From Hyphomicrobiales bacterium (GTDB lineage Bacteria; Pseudomonadota; Alphaproteobacteria; Rhizobiales; Beijerinckiaceae), in the NCBI GenBank assembly GCA_900470775.1, contig UCBZ01000036.1, positions 1 through 64,000 of the forward strand: a stretch of 64,000 nucleotides of DNA. Reading direction: 5' to 3'. A program made the position numbers and the translations under genes. The notes beneath the pieces were generated by a model. It saw only the letters and a program-made list of their open reading frames with translations, did no database searches and was not told the DNA's origin. Positions 52,796-63,079 of this stretch are shown here, one piece after another; the stretch's first letter is position 1; every line of letters starts with the position of its first letter.

Positions 52796-53722
52796 ATGCT
52801 TGAATTCGACCGGTTCCAGGGAGGGCGCCGCCTCGCCGCTGGCCTGCTGGCGGCGGCGCTCGTCCTGGTGCCCGCACTGGCCTTCGCACAGCAGGCGCAG
52901 CCGGCGATGCAGGCGCCGGCCGCCGGTGTCGGAGCGATGCCGATCCAGCCCGTCCAGTCGCAGACCGCGCCGCTCGCCTCACTGGCGCTGGCGGCGCAAT
53001 TCGCCGGCGACCGCAGGCCGATCCGCTCCGGCCTGGTCTGGCGCGTTCTCAGCGAAACGGCCGACGGCTCGCCGCCGCGCATCGTGGCGCGCTCGACCGA
53101 TGCCGAACCGATCTTCTCGCTGGAGCCCGGCACCTATCTGCTGCACGCCGCTTATGGCTTCGCCAGCGGCACAAAGCGCGTCACGCTCAGTGCGCAGGGC
53201 CTGCGCGACCAGGTCTCGATCAGCGCCGGCGGGCTTTCGCTGGCGGGCTCGATCGGCGATGCGCCGATCGCCCCGGCCCAGCTCAGCTTCTCGGTCTTCG
53301 TGCCGCTGCAGGGCAATTCCGAAGGCCGCCTCGTCGTCGACAAGGCCAGGGCCGGCGAACTCATCCGCCTGCCCGAGGGCACCTATCACGTCGTTTCGAC
53401 CTATGGCGATTCCAACGCGATCCAGCGCGCCGATGTGAAGGTCGAATCCGGCAAGGTCACGGATGCGACGCTGCATCACCGCGCCGCCCGCGTCACCCTG
53501 AAGCTCGTCGCGTCACCCGGCGGCGAGGCCTTTGCCGGAACCGCCTTCAGCGTGCTGACACCGGGCGGCGACGTCATCCGCGAGGCGATCGGCGCCTTCC
53601 CGCAGGTGATCCTGGCGGAGGGCGACTACGTCCTGATCGCCCGGCAGGAGGGACAGGTCCATTCGCGCGACTTCAAGGTCGAATCCGGCCTCGACCGCGA
53701 CATCGAGGTGCTGGCGAAGTAA
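52796..53722 (+). CDS. Secreted hypothetical protein with repeated beta domains
   Basis: 308 aa from ATG 52796. Signal peptide LAAGLLAAALVLVPALAFAQ. Three similar blocks in the mature part (EPGTYLLHAAYGFASGTKRV, PEGTYHVVSTYGDSNAI, AEGDYVLIARQEGQVHSRDF) look like carboxypeptidase-regulatory type beta sandwiches. Periplasmic; role unknown. Confidence 0.7.
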   Translation: MLEFDRFQGGRRLAAGLLAAALVLVPALAFAQQAQPAMQAPAAGVGAMPIQPVQSQTAPLASLALAAQFAGDRRPIRSGLVWRVLSETADGSPPRIVARSTDAEPIFSLEPGTYLLHAAYGFASGTKRVTLSAQGLRDQVSISAGGLSLAGSIGDAPIAPAQLSFSVFVPLQGNSEGRLVVDKARAGELIRLPEGTYHVVSTYGDSNAIQRADVKVESGKVTDATLHHRAARVTLKLVASPGGEAFAGTAFSVLTPGGDVIREAIGAFPQVILAEGDYVLIARQEGQVHSRDFKVESGLDRDIEVLAK

Positions 53723-53743
53723 GAGCTGACCGAGGCCGCAGCC

Positions 53744-54589
53744 TCAGTTGGTCGATTTCGGGCCTTCGACCAGGTCCGGCTTGGCCCCGGTCAGGGCACC
53801 GGCGATGCCGTCGGCGATGCGGATGGCGAGGCAGCGATAGCCGGCGTCGACCATGTGCACCCCGTCCATCCCGACGAGCTCCTCGGGCGTGAAGCGCTTC
53901 GAACGCGACCAGTCCCGCATCATGCCGTAGCGCGGGAAGACGGAGGCGCCATGCTCGTCGGCGGTCTTCTTGAGGACGGCGCGGTAGTCCTCATAGCGCG
54001 GATAGCGCCCTTCCCGCGGAAGCCAGGGCAGGTCCATCATCACCATGTCGATGCCGGCCGCCTGGACCTTCTGGATGCCCTTGCGCAGGATCTTGGCGAG
54101 CTTGTCCTCGCCGACATGGCTGATCGCATCGTTGACCACCGTCTGCCAGATCACGATCGAGGGCTTCTGCTCGATGACATCAGTGTCCATGCGCAGCAGC
54201 ATCTCATAGGCCGACTGGCCGCCGACACCCTTGTTGACGACGCTCACTTCGGCATTCGGCAGGCGCCGGCGCAATTCGTCCTGCAGCACGGCGGGATAGC
54301 TCTTGTCCTCGGCACTGGCGCCGGAGCCCGCCGTGGTCGATGAACCGATGGCGACGATGGTGAGCTTGCCGGTCTCGCGCAGCGCGGTGGTCGCGGCAGG
54401 CAGAAGCGGCTGGAAGGGATGCTGGGCCGAGCCGAAGCGGCAGCGCATATCGGCTTTGGCGGCCAGCGCCATCGGGCCAGCCGCGGCCACACTCGTCCAG
54501 GCAAAAAAGCTCAGTGCGGCTGCACTGAGCCCCGCCGCGACGGCTCGGCGGAAACCCGTTCGCCGGAAAGCGTGACCGACTGATACCAC
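53744..54589 (-). CDS. SGNH/GDSL hydrolase, exported
   Basis: 281 aa from a GTG at 54589 (AGGGA upstream), the start that gives a full signal peptide (FRRAVAAGLSAAALSFFAW). SGNH blocks: AIGSSTTAGSGA (nucleophile Ser), GVGGQSA, and DGVHMVDAGY (Asp-His). Overlaps the end of the opgC-like gene by 79 bases. An esterase acting in the periplasm, perhaps on modified glucans. Confidence 0.8.
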   Translation of the reverse strand: MVSVGHAFRRTGFRRAVAAGLSAAALSFFAWTSVAAAGPMALAAKADMRCRFGSAQHPFQPLLPAATTALRETGKLTIVAIGSSTTAGSGASAEDKSYPAVLQDELRRRLPNAEVSVVNKGVGGQSAYEMLLRMDTDVIEQKPSIVIWQTVVNDAISHVGEDKLAKILRKGIQKVQAAGIDMVMMDLPWLPREGRYPRYEDYRAVLKKTADEHGASVFPRYGMMRDWSRSKRFTPEELVGMDGVHMVDAGYRCLAIRIADGIAGALTGAKPDLVEGPKSTN

Positions 54590-55659
54590 GTCAGGAATAT
54601 CCCTAGCCCCGTCAGCAGGATAACGCCGGTGAGGCAAACCATCAACTGCGGCCCCAGCGCGAAGCCGGTCTCGGCCAGGACGATCTGCCCGCTGATCGCC
54701 AGAACCGTCCCGGTGCAGAACACCGCAAGCGAGTGACGCCCGATGACGGCGAGCGTGCGGCTGATGACATGGCGCAGCAGCCCCGCCCCCGACGGCAGCC
54801 AGCGTATCGCCAGCCAGGTCAGCGCTCCGACATGCAGCAGCCGGCTCCAGGCCAGGTTGGTCTTGTCCGAGCCGAGCTGGACCGAGTCGAACCAGTCGTT
54901 CAGCAGCGCGATCCCGAAGGGGTTGCCGGAGGCGGTCTTGGCGACGAAGGCGAAGACGAGGAAGCCGATGGCGGCGAGATCGAGCCAGGGCAGGCGTGGC
55001 GCCACGACGCCGCGTTGCGCGGCGCGCCCGAGAATGATGCCAAGCGTGAACACGACCTGCCAGGCAAAAGGGTTGAAGAACCAGCCGGCGGCATGGACGT
55101 TCGGCAGGTTCACGCCCGACCAGAGCGCGGCCTGCCAGACCGACAGCGACACCAGCAGCGCCCCGACCGGGCTGATCCGGACCGCGAAATAGATCGCCGG
55201 GAACAGCGCCAGCAGCACGATGTAGAGCGGCAGGATGTCGAGATAGGAGGGCTGGTAGCGCAGCGTCAGCGCATCGACGAGCGCCTCGAAGGTGTCGCTG
55301 AAGACCGGCTGGATGTTGATCGCTTCGACATAGAGCGGGTTCTGCGTCCGCGTCACCGCAGCGGCGACCACGCCGCAGACGATGATGAACATCGCGATAT
55401 GCGCGATGTAGAGCGTCCAGATCCGCGCGCCGAGCTTGGCCGCGCCGATGGTCAAACCGCGCCGCTCGATCAGGCCGCCATAAGCCAATGTCGCAGAGAC
55501 GCCGGCAAGCAGCACGAAGGCGTCGGCGCCATCCGAGAAGCCGAAATTATGCGGCATGTAGCCGGCGACGACGTTGCCAGGCATGTGATTGATGAAGATG
55601 ACGAGCAGCGCCAACCCGCGGATCACGTCAATGCGCGCATCCCGCTGGGCAACAGGCAT
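54511..55659 (-). CDS. opgC: OpgC-family membrane protein
   Basis: 382 aa from ATG 55659 (GGAAGG upstream). About ten membrane helices; RIDVIRGLALLVIFINHMPG and GFSDGADAFVLLAGVSA are the family opening. OpgC proteins transfer succinyl or similar groups to periplasmic glucans. Paired with an SGNH hydrolase. Confidence 0.85.
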   Translation of the reverse strand: MPVAQRDARIDVIRGLALLVIFINHMPGNVVAGYMPHNFGFSDGADAFVLLAGVSATLAYGGLIERRGLTIGAAKLGARIWTLYIAHIAMFIIVCGVVAAAVTRTQNPLYVEAINIQPVFSDTFEALVDALTLRYQPSYLDILPLYIVLLALFPAIYFAVRISPVGALLVSLSVWQAALWSGVNLPNVHAAGWFFNPFAWQVVFTLGIILGRAAQRGVVAPRLPWLDLAAIGFLVFAFVAKTASGNPFGIALLNDWFDSVQLGSDKTNLAWSRLLHVGALTWLAIRWLPSGAGLLRHVISRTLAVIGRHSLAVFCTGTVLAISGQIVLAETGFALGPQLMVCLTGVILLTGLGIFLTWYQSVTLSGERVSAEPSRRGSVQPH

Positions 55660-55962
55660 GTCGCCTTCCGGGCCACGGCCCAGCAGCAGGAAGCGGAAAA
55701 AGGAGCGTGCCTGCGTCACCAGCGGCGTCCGGCAATGAGGAAACGGGATACTGGAGGGAACGTGCCGCAAGAGCGGCGGGTTCCCTCGAACATGAACGAT
55801 TGCCAACGCATCCGTTCATCTGCCGTTCATAAAGAGGACGGAGTTAACCGTCACCTAACTTCGCTTCACAAGCCCGTGTAGCGCTCGTGCGAACGCGACC
55901 ACCCGCTCGCGGCAAGCTGGAGCGACGATATCGAGAGAAAGAATGCGCCGGAAACGGGGCCC
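55660..55962. other. Intergenic region
   Basis: About 300 bases between the opgC-like start and the GDYXXLXY stop. No gene or repeat recognised; should hold the opgC promoter. Confidence 0.4.
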
Positions 55963-56568
55963 CTAATAGGGCGGCTCGGCATAGACGAGCTTGCCGTCGA
56001 TCAGCAGGCGCTTGATCGCGGCCTCGCCTCCGGCGGAGACGGCAGCCACGATCTCAATGCGCGAGCGCGCCGTGGTCTCGATCGCCTTCCCCTCGCCCTG
56101 CGGGACGAAATAGCTCTCCAGCCCGTAGGCGATGCGCAGGCGCCGGGTCCCCACGGAGCAATCGGCCTCGCCCGCATCGTTCAGCGCGCAGGCGCCGGTC
56201 GACACCACGCGGCCTGCGATCACGGCGCCAGTGCCGGAGGGGCGCGCCTTGGCGACGCCGATCGCCCGCGCGAAGCCGTCCGCATCGGGCGCCAGCGTCA
56301 CGTAAACCTGGTCGCCGCGGCGGTAGCTGACGCCGGGCCCGCCATCGACGGTGCTGATCGGATAGGCCAGCACGACATAATCGCCGCGAAACAGGTCGCG
56401 CGGGTCGACCGGAACGGTCTTCAGCCGCACCTCCGTCCCGCTGCGCAGAATGCTGGCGCGGCTTTGGACCAAGGCGAGCAGCCCGCCGCTCAGGAGCAGC
56501 ATCGCCGCGAGCATGCGCCAGAGCAGCGGCACACGGGCGATCAGGGCGTCGGCAGACGGTATCCTCAT
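55963..56568 (-). CDS. GDYXXLXY domain protein
   Basis: 201 aa. One N-terminal membrane helix, then LFRGDYVVLAYPIS, the name-giving motif, and a beta-rich periplasmic domain. Start overlaps the stop of the upstream DUF2157 gene (ATGA), a pairing seen in many genomes. Confidence 0.85.
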   Translation of the reverse strand: MRIPSADALIARVPLLWRMLAAMLLLSGGLLALVQSRASILRSGTEVRLKTVPVDPRDLFRGDYVVLAYPISTVDGGPGVSYRRGDQVYVTLAPDADGFARAIGVAKARPSGTGAVIAGRVVSTGACALNDAGEADCSVGTRRLRIAYGLESYFVPQGEGKAIETTARSRIEIVAAVSAGGEAAIKRLLIDGKLVYAEPPY

Positions 56569-57854
56569 CAGGCGACCTCCCCTGCCGGCCGCGACAACCG
56601 CGCGAAGAGCCGGCGCGCACCACCCGCCAGAACGAGCACCACGGCGCCTGCCACGAGGAAGAACAGCGACTGGTCGAGCAGCGTGCCGATCGTCTGCCAG
56701 AGCAGGATCAGGATCGCGATGCCGAACAGGCCGGAGCCCGCGAGCGTCAGACGCCGCACACCTCCGGTCACGCCGGCCACGACGAGCGCGATCGCCACCG
56801 ACAGGGTCAGGCTGGCGACGACGACCTTGCCCGGCAGGCCGACCACGCCGCCGCTCCAGAACACCGGCGGCACAAGCAGAGCCAGCATCAGCCCGACCGC
56901 CAGCGGCCAGGCGAAACGCTTCTCGCGCGCCAATGCGGCGAAGCCAACGATGACGGCGACAGCGACGGCATAAGCGACGTAGTTCAGCCAGATCGCCGTG
57001 CCGGCCCGCGATTCACGCGCGTCGAGAATCCGGATCAGCTCGACATCGAGCACGATCAGCAGACCGAGCAGGCCCCAGGGCAGGCAGCAGGTCAGCAGGG
57101 CCGGCCCGCCGCGATCGAGCGCCCAGCTGCCGAGCGCGACATAGGTCGCCGATACCGCAAGCGCATAGGCGAGGAGGCCATAATCGAAGCGCCCGTTGAT
57201 CCAGTCGCCGGGCACCAAAGCGAGCCAGAGCCCGAGTGCGAGCACGGCGAGGTGATGAACCAGCCGGTTGCTGCGCGACAAGGCGAGCCATAGCGCCGGC
57301 AGATAGAGCACGAGGAAGGCCAGATGGAGTCGGCCCTGCCCCTCTTCCCAGCGCCCGCCGCTCCAGGCGCAGAGCGCCACCAGGGCGACGGCAAGCGCCC
57401 CGTTCGAGCGCAGCAGGACGGCGACGACGAGCGCCCCGAGCGCAACCAGAAGCGCTCCGGCCGGCCAGTCGGCCGGCAGATGGTACATCTGGCCGATCAG
57501 CGCGATGCCGGCCCCGAAGATCAGGACGCCGCAGGTCGCCGCCGCATCGGCGCCCGATGGCGAGCCCTTGCGCTCCAGCCGCGCGGCGATGCCCAGCGCC
57601 GCGACCACGCTGATCAGGATCATCACGAGCTTGACCAGCCGCGGGATCGCCTCCCAGTTCGCGGCGACGAAGGCGGCGACACTGGAGGCGATCAGCAGAC
57701 CGCCGAACAGCCCGAGCAGCGCCGGCAGCCGGAAGCCGCCGTCAGCCGCGACCGAGCGGCGGATCGCGCTGGCGGAATCGGCATTGAGCAGCCCCTCCCC
57801 GACCCAGCGTGTGAGATCGGCATCGAGCCGCTTGCGATAGGACCCCGTCAGCAT
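56568..57854 (-). CDS. DUF2157/DUF4401-like multi-pass membrane protein
   Basis: 428 aa from ATG 57854. Short soluble N-terminus (RKRLDADLTRWVGEGLLNAD) followed by at least ten hydrophobic helices (VLIFGAGIALIGQMYHLPAD). Function unknown; partner of the GDYXXLXY protein. Confidence 0.82.
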   Translation of the reverse strand: MLTGSYRKRLDADLTRWVGEGLLNADSASAIRRSVAADGGFRLPALLGLFGGLLIASSVAAFVAANWEAIPRLVKLVMILISVVAALGIAARLERKGSPSGADAAATCGVLIFGAGIALIGQMYHLPADWPAGALLVALGALVVAVLLRSNGALAVALVALCAWSGGRWEEGQGRLHLAFLVLYLPALWLALSRSNRLVHHLAVLALGLWLALVPGDWINGRFDYGLLAYALAVSATYVALGSWALDRGGPALLTCCLPWGLLGLLIVLDVELIRILDARESRAGTAIWLNYVAYAVAVAVIVGFAALAREKRFAWPLAVGLMLALLVPPVFWSGGVVGLPGKVVVASLTLSVAIALVVAGVTGGVRRLTLAGSGLFGIAILILLWQTIGTLLDQSLFFLVAGAVVLVLAGGARRLFARLSRPAGEVA

Positions 57855-57915
57855 GGGCGGCAATCTGGCACGAGGGAATGGTTGTTGGCGAGAGCATGTC
57901 GTGCCCGGAACCAAT

Positions 57916-58025
57916 GCGTCATCCTGGACAAGCCGCAAAGCGGCGCAGCTCCGGGATCCATCATAGGGCTCGACGGCGCTCTATGATGGATCCCGGATCG
58001 AAGCTGCGCTTCGTCCAGGATGACG
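57916..58025. repeat. REP-like long inverted repeat
   Basis: The arm starting GCGTCATCCTGGAC (57916) is mirrored by TCCAGGATGACGC ending at 58025; inner parts GGATCCATCATAG and CTATGATGGATCC pair too. A 110-bp imperfect palindrome between genes, typical of dispersed REP/BIME elements in Hyphomicrobiales. It may also stop transcription. Confidence 0.75.
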
Positions 58026-58052
58026 CTGTGGATCCGAGAGAATCAGGCGACG

Positions 58053-60053
58053 TCAGCCCGCAGCCCTCACCGCCTTGACCCGCTTCACATCCGGCGGCGT
58101 CGCCTCCTCGGTCAGCGCCGCGATCATCTCGTCGAGCGACATCACCGTCTGCGCCTGGCTGCCGAGCCGGCGGACCGTCACAGTGCGCTCCTCGGCCTCG
58201 CGCTTGCCGACGGCCAGGATCACCGGGACCTTGGCCAGCGAATGCTCGCGCACCTTGTAGCTGATCTTCTCGTTGCGAAGATCGGCGCGCGCCCGCAGGC
58301 CGGCATTCATGCAGGCGATGGTGACCTGCTCGGCATAGGCGTCGGCCTCCGAGGTGATCGGCGACACGACGATCTGCTCCGGCGCGAGCCAGAGCGGAAA
58401 ATGCCCGGCAAAGTTCTCGATCAGGATGCCGGTGAAGCGCTCGAGCGAGCCGCAAATCGCGCGGTGGACCATCACCGGCTGCTTCTTCTCGCCATCCGAG
58501 CCGATATAGAAGGCCCCGAAGCGCTCGGGCAGGTTGAAGTCGACCTGCGTCGTGCCGCACTGCCAGTCGCGGCCGATCGCGTCGCGCAGCACATATTCGA
58601 ACTTCGGCCCGTAGAAGGCCCCCTCGCCCGGATTGATCTCGGTCTTGATGCGGTTGCCGGATTGCGTCGCGATCGTCGTCAGAACGTTCTGCATCACATC
58701 CTCGGCATGGTCCCACAGCGCGTCGGAACCGACGCGCTTCTCGGGCCGTGTCGAGAGCTTGATCACGAGTTCCTCGGTGAAGCCGAAATCCTCATAGACC
58801 GACAGGATCAGGTCGTTGATCATCAGGCACTCGGCCGCAAGCTGCTCCTCCGTGCAGAAGATATGCGCGTCGTCTTGCGTGAAGCCGCGCACGCGCATCA
58901 GCCCGTGCAGCGCGCCGGACGGCTCGTAGCGATGGACGTTACCGAATTCCGCAAGCCGGATCGGCAGATCGCGATAGCTCTTCAGCCCGTGCTTGAAGAT
59001 CTGGACATGGCCGGGGCAGTTCATCGGCTTCAGCGCAAAGACCTTCTGGTCGCGCGTCGGATCGTTTGGATTCTCGAAAGCCGAGGCCGACTTCACCGCG
59101 AACATGTTGTCCTGGTACCAGCCCCAATGACCGGAGGTCTCCCAGAGCGACTTGTCCAGCACCTGCGGCGCGTTGACCTCCTCATAGTCGGCGGCCAGCC
59201 GGCGCCGCATATAGGTCAGGATCTCCTGGAACAGGCGCCAGCCCTTGGAGTGCCAGAACACGACGCCCGGCCCCTCCTCCTGGAAGTGGAACAGGTTCAT
59301 CTCGCGGCCGATCTTGCGGTGGTCGCGCTTCTCGGCCTCCTCGATCTGCTTGAGATGGGCGTCGAGCTGGGCCTGGTTGGCGAAGGCCGTGCCGTAGAGG
59401 CGCGTCAGCATGGCGTTGTTGCTGTCGCCGCGCCAATAGGCGCCCGCCACCTTCATCAGCTTGAAGGCGGTGCCGACCTTGCCAACCGAGGTCATGTGCG
59501 GGCCGCGGCAGAGGTCGATCCAGTCGCCCTGCGCATACATCTTCAGCGTCTGGTCGGCGGGAATCGCATCGACGAGTTCGACCTTGTAGGCCTCGCCCTT
59601 GCTGGCGAAGAAATCCTTGGCCCTGTCGCGGCTCCACTCTTCCTTGGTGAAGGGTGCGTCCCTGGCGATGATCTCGCGCATCTTCGCTTCGATCGGCGCG
59701 AAGTCGTCCGGCGTGAACGGCTCGTTGCGCGCGAAATCATAGAAGAAGCCGCCCTCGATCACCGGGCCGATCGTCACCTGCGTGCCGGGATAGAGCGCCT
59801 GCACGGCTTCCGCGAGGACATGGGCGCAGTCGTGCCGGATCAGCTCCAGCGCGCGCGGATCCTCGCGGGTCAGGAACTCGATCTTCGAGTCCTTGCCGAT
59901 CGGATCGCCGAGATCGACGACGACGCCGTCCAGCGCCATCGCGACAGTGCGCTTCAGGAGAGAGGGCGAGATGCCGCCGGCGATCTCCTTTCCGGTGATG
60001 CCGGAGGGAAATTCGCGCTGCGCGCCATCGGGAAATGTCAGGGAGATCGTCAT
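58053..60053 (-). CDS. thrS: Threonine-tRNA ligase
   Basis: 666 aa from ATG 60053 (AGGAG upstream). TGS domain at the N-terminus ([19 protein letters not shown]), editing domain with [11 protein letters not shown] and YYDFAR-type motifs (here [11 protein letters not shown]), catalytic class II motifs ([30 protein letters not shown]) and anticodon-binding C-terminus. Full length. Confidence 0.97.
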   Translation of the reverse strand: MTISLTFPDGAQREFPSGITGKEIAGGISPSLLKRTVAMALDGVVVDLGDPIGKDSKIEFLTREDPRALELIRHDCAHVLAEAVQALYPGTQVTIGPVIEGGFFYDFARNEPFTPDDFAPIEAKMREIIARDAPFTKEEWSRDRAKDFFASKGEAYKVELVDAIPADQTLKMYAQGDWIDLCRGPHMTSVGKVGTAFKLMKVAGAYWRGDSNNAMLTRLYGTAFANQAQLDAHLKQIEEAEKRDHRKIGREMNLFHFQEEGPGVVFWHSKGWRLFQEILTYMRRRLAADYEEVNAPQVLDKSLWETSGHWGWYQDNMFAVKSASAFENPNDPTRDQKVFALKPMNCPGHVQIFKHGLKSYRDLPIRLAEFGNVHRYEPSGALHGLMRVRGFTQDDAHIFCTEEQLAAECLMINDLILSVYEDFGFTEELVIKLSTRPEKRVGSDALWDHAEDVMQNVLTTIATQSGNRIKTEINPGEGAFYGPKFEYVLRDAIGRDWQCGTTQVDFNLPERFGAFYIGSDGEKKQPVMVHRAICGSLERFTGILIENFAGHFPLWLAPEQIVVSPITSEADAYAEQVTIACMNAGLRARADLRNEKISYKVREHSLAKVPVILAVGKREAEERTVTVRRLGSQAQTVMSLDEMIAALTEEATPPDVKRVKAVRAAG

Positions 60054-60330
60054 CGATCGCACTCCTGCTCACTCGGGGATACGAACCCCGTAAGTCAAGG
60101 CCGGATACATGGTTAGGCAGATAGCTCGTCGAGCTTGTGCGGAGATGTCCGTATCCGGGTGAGGACACCGCCGAGACGCCCCGCCTATATGAGCGAACGC
60201 CCGCAGGCAATCGCCTCACGACACGTCACAACGAAACCTGTCGGTTTCGTCATGTTTTCCTCATCGCCCGGCAAGCTGTTGCCGGCATGATGCAGGTTGC
60301 CGCCACGATCCAATCACAGGAATCCCGTGC

Positions 60331-60567
60331 ATGATCCGTATTCTTGCCAAGACCCTGGCCGTTTCCCTTGCGCTCGCCGGCGCCGCCCAGCCGGTGATCG
60401 CACAGGATCGCGCCGCCGCCGTGCGCGAGACCTGCGCCAAGGACATCGCGACCCACTGCCCCGGCGTGCAGCCCGGCGGCGGCCGGATCGCGGCCTGCTT
60501 CAAGGAAAACCTGGCCAAGCTCTCCGAGGGCTGCCGCACGGCGTTGAAGAACAACGCGGCGGACTAA
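60331..60567 (+). CDS. Small secreted cysteine-rich-repeat protein
   Basis: 78 aa. Signal peptide (LAVSLALAGAAQPVIAQ) and one Cys-rich repeat unit with four Cys (ETCAKDIATHCPGV, AACFKENLAKLSEGC). Periplasmic helical protein, role unknown. Its stop overlaps the yidD stop region. Confidence 0.75.
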   Translation: MIRILAKTLAVSLALAGAAQPVIAQDRAAAVRETCAKDIATHCPGVQPGGGRIAACFKENLAKLSEGCRTALKNNAAD

Positions 60568-60914
60568 AGCGGTTCGGGCGCGTTGACCCCGCGCCATCGC
60601 CCGTAGCGCCACGGCCGATACCACGCCGAGCCGGGCGGCAATTCCTCGCAGACGAGGTCGATCCCGCTCGTGCCCAGCGGCGTGCAGCGGCAGATCCGCG
60701 CGACGCCGATCCAGCCGCCGCGCCACAGGCCGAAGCGCTGAATCGCCTCGTCGGTATAGCTCGAGCAACTCGGCCAATGCCGGCAGTGTCGGCCCACCAG
60801 CATCGACAGGCTGAGCTGGTAGCCACGGATCGCCCAGTGGGCGCCGCGCCGCGGTGCTCGTTTTAAACGCGCGGCCTGTGTGAAAAGACGTGACAAGCCC
60901 CGCAGCGATGCCAT
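60564..60914 (-). CDS. yidD: Membrane protein insertion efficiency factor
   Basis: 116 aa from ATG 60914; an ATG at 60950 is also possible. Family core: GYQLSLSMLVGRHCRHWPSC then SSYTDEAIQRFG and ICRCTPLGTSGIDLV, with the conserved Cys and Pro residues. Peripheral inner-membrane protein that helps YidC. Normally next to rnpA/yidC; here it stands alone. Confidence 0.88.
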   Translation of the reverse strand: MASLRGLSRLFTQAARLKRAPRRGAHWAIRGYQLSLSMLVGRHCRHWPSCSSYTDEAIQRFGLWRGGWIGVARICRCTPLGTSGIDLVCEELPPGSAWYRPWRYGRWRGVNAPEPL

Positions 60915-60948
60915 TTCATCGCGCTCGTCATCAGAGCCGAGATTCGCC

Positions 60949-61695
60949 ATGCTGCGTTCCGTTATGCGTCCCGTTCCGTTCCGCGCGACAGCCGCCGCCA
61001 TCTGCGTTGCGGCGGGCCTTCTGATATCTGCTGCGCCCGTTCAGGCCCAGCAGCGCGCCAACCTGCTCTGGCTCGAGCCCGGCAAGGTCGATGTCGCCCG
61101 CCTCATCGGCCTGCCGCCTGCGATGACCTCGCCCGAACAGAAGCGCGAATTCGACGAGGTGCTGCAAATCACGCTCAATCGCACCCCCGAGCGCGAGAAG
61201 GCGGCGATTGCCGACCAGTACCAGACGCTCGCCCGCTTCCTCGAAGGCGCCGGCATTCCCTTCGCGGGCAACGAGCATCGCGAGGTGCGCCTGATCTTCC
61301 GCGAGGCGCAAGTCGAACTCAACATCGTGCTGCTCGGCGTGCGTCGCCTCACCAGCCGGCAGCGCCCTTTCACGGTCTGGAACAAGGTCCGGGTCAAGCC
61401 CTGCCCGGGCGGGCGCCCCGAAGGCACCTCCTTCCCGGCCGGCCACGCCGCGACGGCTGCGCTCTATGCCGAACTCCTGACTCAGGCCGCGCCGGAACTC
61501 GCCGCGAAGTTCGAGGAACGGGTGACCGATTACAGCGAGAGCCGCCTGGTCTGCGGCTTCCATTATCGCAGCGATCTCGTGGCCGGCGACAAGGCCGGCC
61601 GCGCCGTCGCAAAGGCGCTCCTTGCCGAACGCGCCTTCCGGTCGCGGTTCGACGAGACAAAGGCTGAAATCCGGCTGGCGCTCGGGCTGAAATAG
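60949..61695 (+). CDS. PAP2-type acid phosphatase, exported
   Basis: 248 aa, ATG 60949. Signal peptide (ATAAAICVAAGLLISAAPVQA). Phosphatase motifs KVRVKPCPGGRPEGTSFPAG, SFPAGHAA and SRLVCGFHYRSDLVAG (catalytic His). Similar to class A bacterial acid phosphatases. Its start shares CATG with the upstream option of yidD. Confidence 0.8.
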   Translation: MLRSVMRPVPFRATAAAICVAAGLLISAAPVQAQQRANLLWLEPGKVDVARLIGLPPAMTSPEQKREFDEVLQITLNRTPEREKAAIADQYQTLARFLEGAGIPFAGNEHREVRLIFREAQVELNIVLLGVRRLTSRQRPFTVWNKVRVKPCPGGRPEGTSFPAGHAATAALYAELLTQAAPELAAKFEERVTDYSESRLVCGFHYRSDLVAGDKAGRAVAKALLAERAFRSRFDETKAEIRLALGLK

Positions 61696-61726
61696 CCCGC
61701 GCCGAGATCGCTCAGGCGAACAACGG

Positions 61727-62176
61727 TCACGCCACCGCCTGCTGGCCGCGCTTCTGCTCGATCTGGCCGATCGCATCGACAACAGCGTCAAAGGTCAGCA
61801 TCGTCGAGGCATGGCGCGCCTTGTAGTCGCGCACCGGCACGAGCACGGACAGATCGGCCCATTTGCCCGCGGGCGGCTCGGCATTGTCCTTCAGGATCGC
61901 GCGGGCCTGCTCGCGCACGGTCCGCAATTCCTCGGCGGTCGAGCCGACCACATGCCGCGCCATGATCGAGGACGAGGCCTGGCCGAGCGCGCAGGCCTTC
62001 ACGTCATGGCCGAAGCCGGTGACGACATCGCCATCCATGGTGACATCGACTGTCACGGTCGAGCCGCATAGTCGCGAATGGGCCCTGGCCGTGGCGTCGG
62101 GTGTGGTCAGCCGTTCCAGTAGCGGAATATTGGCCGCCAGTTCGAGAATGCGCTTGTTGTAGACGTCGCTCAGCAT
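61727..62176 (-). CDS. Iron-sulfur cluster scaffold, NifU/IscU-like N-terminal domain
   Basis: 149 aa from ATG 62176 (GGAG). Cluster-binding residues appear as SRLCGSTVTVDV and KACALGQASSSIM (second Cys); the family's third Cys position reads differently here. Likely a SufU/IscU-type assembly protein. Confidence 0.75.
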   Translation of the reverse strand: MLSDVYNKRILELAANIPLLERLTTPDATARAHSRLCGSTVTVDVTMDGDVVTGFGHDVKACALGQASSSIMARHVVGSTAEELRTVREQARAILKDNAEPPAGKWADLSVLVPVRDYKARHASTMLTFDAVVDAIGQIEQKRGQQAVA

Positions 62177-62349
62177 GTCAGTTTCTCCACCGGGCCTTGG
62201 CGTGACCGGCGCTCGACACCAATATAGGATGGAAGGCCGCCTGGCGGGAGAGCGTTCGACGCGGCTCCGCTCGCCGGGAGGAACTTGTCGCATGGCCGGG
62301 CCATCCCTTGTGATCGTCCGGTCGGTTTCATCTTAACGGGAGGCACCAC

Positions 62350-62991
62350 ATGATCCCTGTGGTTAAGTCCTTGTCCGTCGAGCGGGCCCTGAGCCCCTCC
62401 GCAGACAAGTTTCTGGTCAGGCAGCCGACGCAACAGCAGGCCGAGGAGGCCGTGCGCACGCTGATCCTCTGGGCCGGCGACGATCCGTCGCGGGAGGGTC
62501 TCGTCGAGACGCCGGCCCGCGTCGCCCGGGCCTACAAGGAATTCTACAAGGGCTATGAGGAAGACGCCGACGAGATCCTCGACCGCGTCTTCGAGGAGGT
62601 CGAGGGCTATCAGGACATGGTCCTGGTCCGCGACATCCCGTTCTATTCGCATTGCGAGCACCACATGGTGCCCTTCGTCGGCAAGGCCCATATCGGCTAC
62701 TACCCCTCGAAGGGCGTCGTCGGGCTCTCCAAGCTCGCCCGCATCGTCGATCTTTTTGCGCGACGCCTGCAGACGCAGGAGACGATGACCGCACAGATCG
62801 CCCAGGCGATCGAGAAGGCGCTGAAACCGCGCGGCGTCGCCGTGCTGATCGAGGCCGAGCATATGTGCATGTCGATGCGCGGCGTGCAGAAGCAGGGCTC
62901 GTCGACGATGACCACGCAATATACCGGCCTGTTCAGGGAGCCCGCCGAGCAGGTGCGCTTCTTCACCATGGTGAAGTCGCCGGGGCTCTGA
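62350..62991 (+). CDS. folE: GTP cyclohydrolase I
   Basis: 213 aa, GGGAGG upstream. [14 protein letters not shown]-like opening ([13 protein letters not shown]), [20 protein letters not shown] zinc and catalytic motif in two blocks, [15 protein letters not shown] and [16 protein letters not shown]. First step of folate synthesis. Full length. Confidence 0.96.
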   Translation: MIPVVKSLSVERALSPSADKFLVRQPTQQQAEEAVRTLILWAGDDPSREGLVETPARVARAYKEFYKGYEEDADEILDRVFEEVEGYQDMVLVRDIPFYSHCEHHMVPFVGKAHIGYYPSKGVVGLSKLARIVDLFARRLQTQETMTAQIAQAIEKALKPRGVAVLIEAEHMCMSMRGVQKQGSSTMTTQYTGLFREPAEQVRFFTMVKSPGL

Positions 62992-63033
62992 CGCCTTCGT
63001 TTGCGACGGCCTGCCCGGCCCGTCCCCTCTTAG

Positions 63034-63060
63034 AAGGGCGCATCCTCGTGATGCGCCCTT
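63034..63060 (+). terminator. Terminator after folE
   Basis: AAGGGCGCAT / ATGCGCCCTT, 10-bp stem, 7-base loop. Weak T tract, and it lies just before hisI. Confidence 0.6.
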
Positions 63061-63079
63061 GGCCATTCCGGAGACCTTG

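Noticed and set aside
58020-60116. 698-codon plus frame opposite thrS
   Set aside because: Antisense shadow typical of high-GC DNA; thrS is certain.
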